Part shown: positions 6,846 through 7,157 of the stretch, piece after piece | Position numbering within the stretch: the first letter of the stretch is position 1 | Layout: every line of letters begins with the position of its first letter | Assembly: GCA_028717825.1 (NCBI GenBank) | Contig: JAQUNB010000021.1 | Coordinates: 1-7,157, forward strand | Length of the DNA stretch: 7,157 nt | Direction: 5' to 3' | From: Candidatus Omnitrophota bacterium | GTDB taxonomy: Bacteria > Omnitrophota > Gorgyraeia > Tantalellales > Tantalellaceae | Notes under the pieces: model-generated | What the model saw: the letters and a program-made list of their open reading frames with translations, nothing else | The model's database searches: none | Told to the model about the DNA's origin: nothing | Program-made: the position numbers and the translations under genes

Positions 6846-6858
6846 CTAAGGAGAAAGG
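6839..6858 (+). other. Precursor hairpin covering the 16S 3' end and anti-SD
   Basis: CCTTTCT (6841-6847) pairs perfectly with AGAAAGG (6852-6858) around AAGG. Alternatively, CTCCTT (6839-6844) pairs with AAGGAG (6848-6853). Either pairing hides the anti-Shine-Dalgarno tail until the 3' spacer is trimmed. Confidence 0.55.
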
Positions 6859-7080
6859 GTTATGCTTGCTTAAATGCAAGTTATTAAGAAAAACAATAAC
6901 GAGTGACTCATGTATTAGCGACTATTTGATTATATATTTATCCGTGGAATGAGGCAGAAACCTCTTAAGCGTTTTGCGTATTTGGTGGATGGTATCTCGC
7001 GAATACGCCTAATGCACGACGCAGACAAAACTCCTAGAGTACAATCATGGAGATGATGTAGCAAAAAGGGGAAATAAGTC
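6846..7080 (+). other. 16S to tRNA-Ile internal transcribed spacer
   Basis: The 235-base spacer has no gene. It holds small hairpins (CTTGC 6865-6869 with GCAAG 6876-6880, overlapping an alternative GTTATT 6880-6885 with AATAAC 6895-6900), the 3' half of the 16S processing stem (6904-6931), and a further stem GCGTATT (6976-6982) with AATACGC (7002-7008). The rest shows nothing recognisable. Confidence 0.8.
6904..6931 (+). other. 3' half of the pre-16S processing stem
   Basis: Complement of 5249-5276. It begins 59 bases after the mature 16S 3' end, a normal distance for the RNase III cut sites. Confidence 0.92.
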
Positions 7081-7157
7081 GGGCCCGTAGCTCAGTTGGA
7101 TAGAGCGCCGTGCTGATAACGCGGAGGTCTCTGGTTCGATCCCAGATGGGCCCACCA
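7081..7157 (+). tRNA. ileT: tRNA-Ile (anticodon GAT)
   Basis: A 77-nt tRNA with a 7-bp acceptor stem (7081-7087 with 7147-7153), D stem GCTC/GAGC, anticodon stem 7108-7112 with 7120-7124 around CT-GAT-AA (anticodon 7115-7117), a 5-base variable loop, T stem 7130-7134 with 7142-7146 around TTCGATC, and an encoded CCA at 7155-7157. It reads isoleucine AUC/AUU codons. Its place after 16S is standard for bacterial rRNA operons, where tRNA-Ala and 23S commonly follow; those lie beyond the window. Confidence 0.98.

Overview
The window looks like a chromosomal piece of an uncultured bacterium of roughly 40-45% G+C. The 16S gene reads like a member of the PVC/Omnitrophota (formerly OP3) neighbourhood. 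That placement is from memory of sequence patterns, not from an alignment, so it is tentative. An intact anti-Shine-Dalgarno (CCTCC) at the 16S 3' end, a consensus sigma70-type rRNA promoter and ordinary SD sites on two genes show standard bacterial expression signals.

Layout. Bases 1-1401 hold the 3' part of rpsA (ribosomal protein S1), whose start lies upstream of the window. It ends in a bidirectional terminator shared with a convergent gene at 1652-2179 (minus strand) for a small DUF2148-type putative iron-sulfur protein. A 375-base intergenic stretch (2180-2554) carries paired TGTAGGG palindromes and a terminator-like hairpin. It leads into a 180-residue secreted protein of unknown function (2555-3097), which is closed by a textbook terminator (3173-3209). 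A further 674 bases (3098-3771) have no convincing gene. They contain a two-copy, 161-base-period tandem repeat with compensatory changes in its stems, heptamer arrays and a promoter. Then come tyrS (3772-5052) and, 51 bases after its stop, the promoter of an rRNA operon: leader with boxA, 16S rRNA (5286-6845), and a spacer with tRNA-Ile(GAT) ending exactly at the window edge. 23S and 5S presumably follow.

How it fits together. Most genes are translation machinery (S1, TyrRS, 16S, tRNA-Ile). The DUF2148 protein and the secreted protein have no evident functional link to them. The 16S gene is strongly supported as functional by a 28-pair processing stem around it and by three compensatory core base-pair replacements: 18-917, 929-1388 and 1404-1497 in E. 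coli numbering.

The most unusual content is non-coding. (1) The 3246-3569 tandem element has two compensatory base-pair replacements between its copies, which makes it a candidate structured RNA or palindromic mobile element. (2) Five intergenic arrays of divergent heptamers share the core NNNACKA. One of them forms the tyrS 5' leader and supplies its ATG. (3) A near-universal decoding-site pair of 16S is replaced, which would also weaken common PCR primers.
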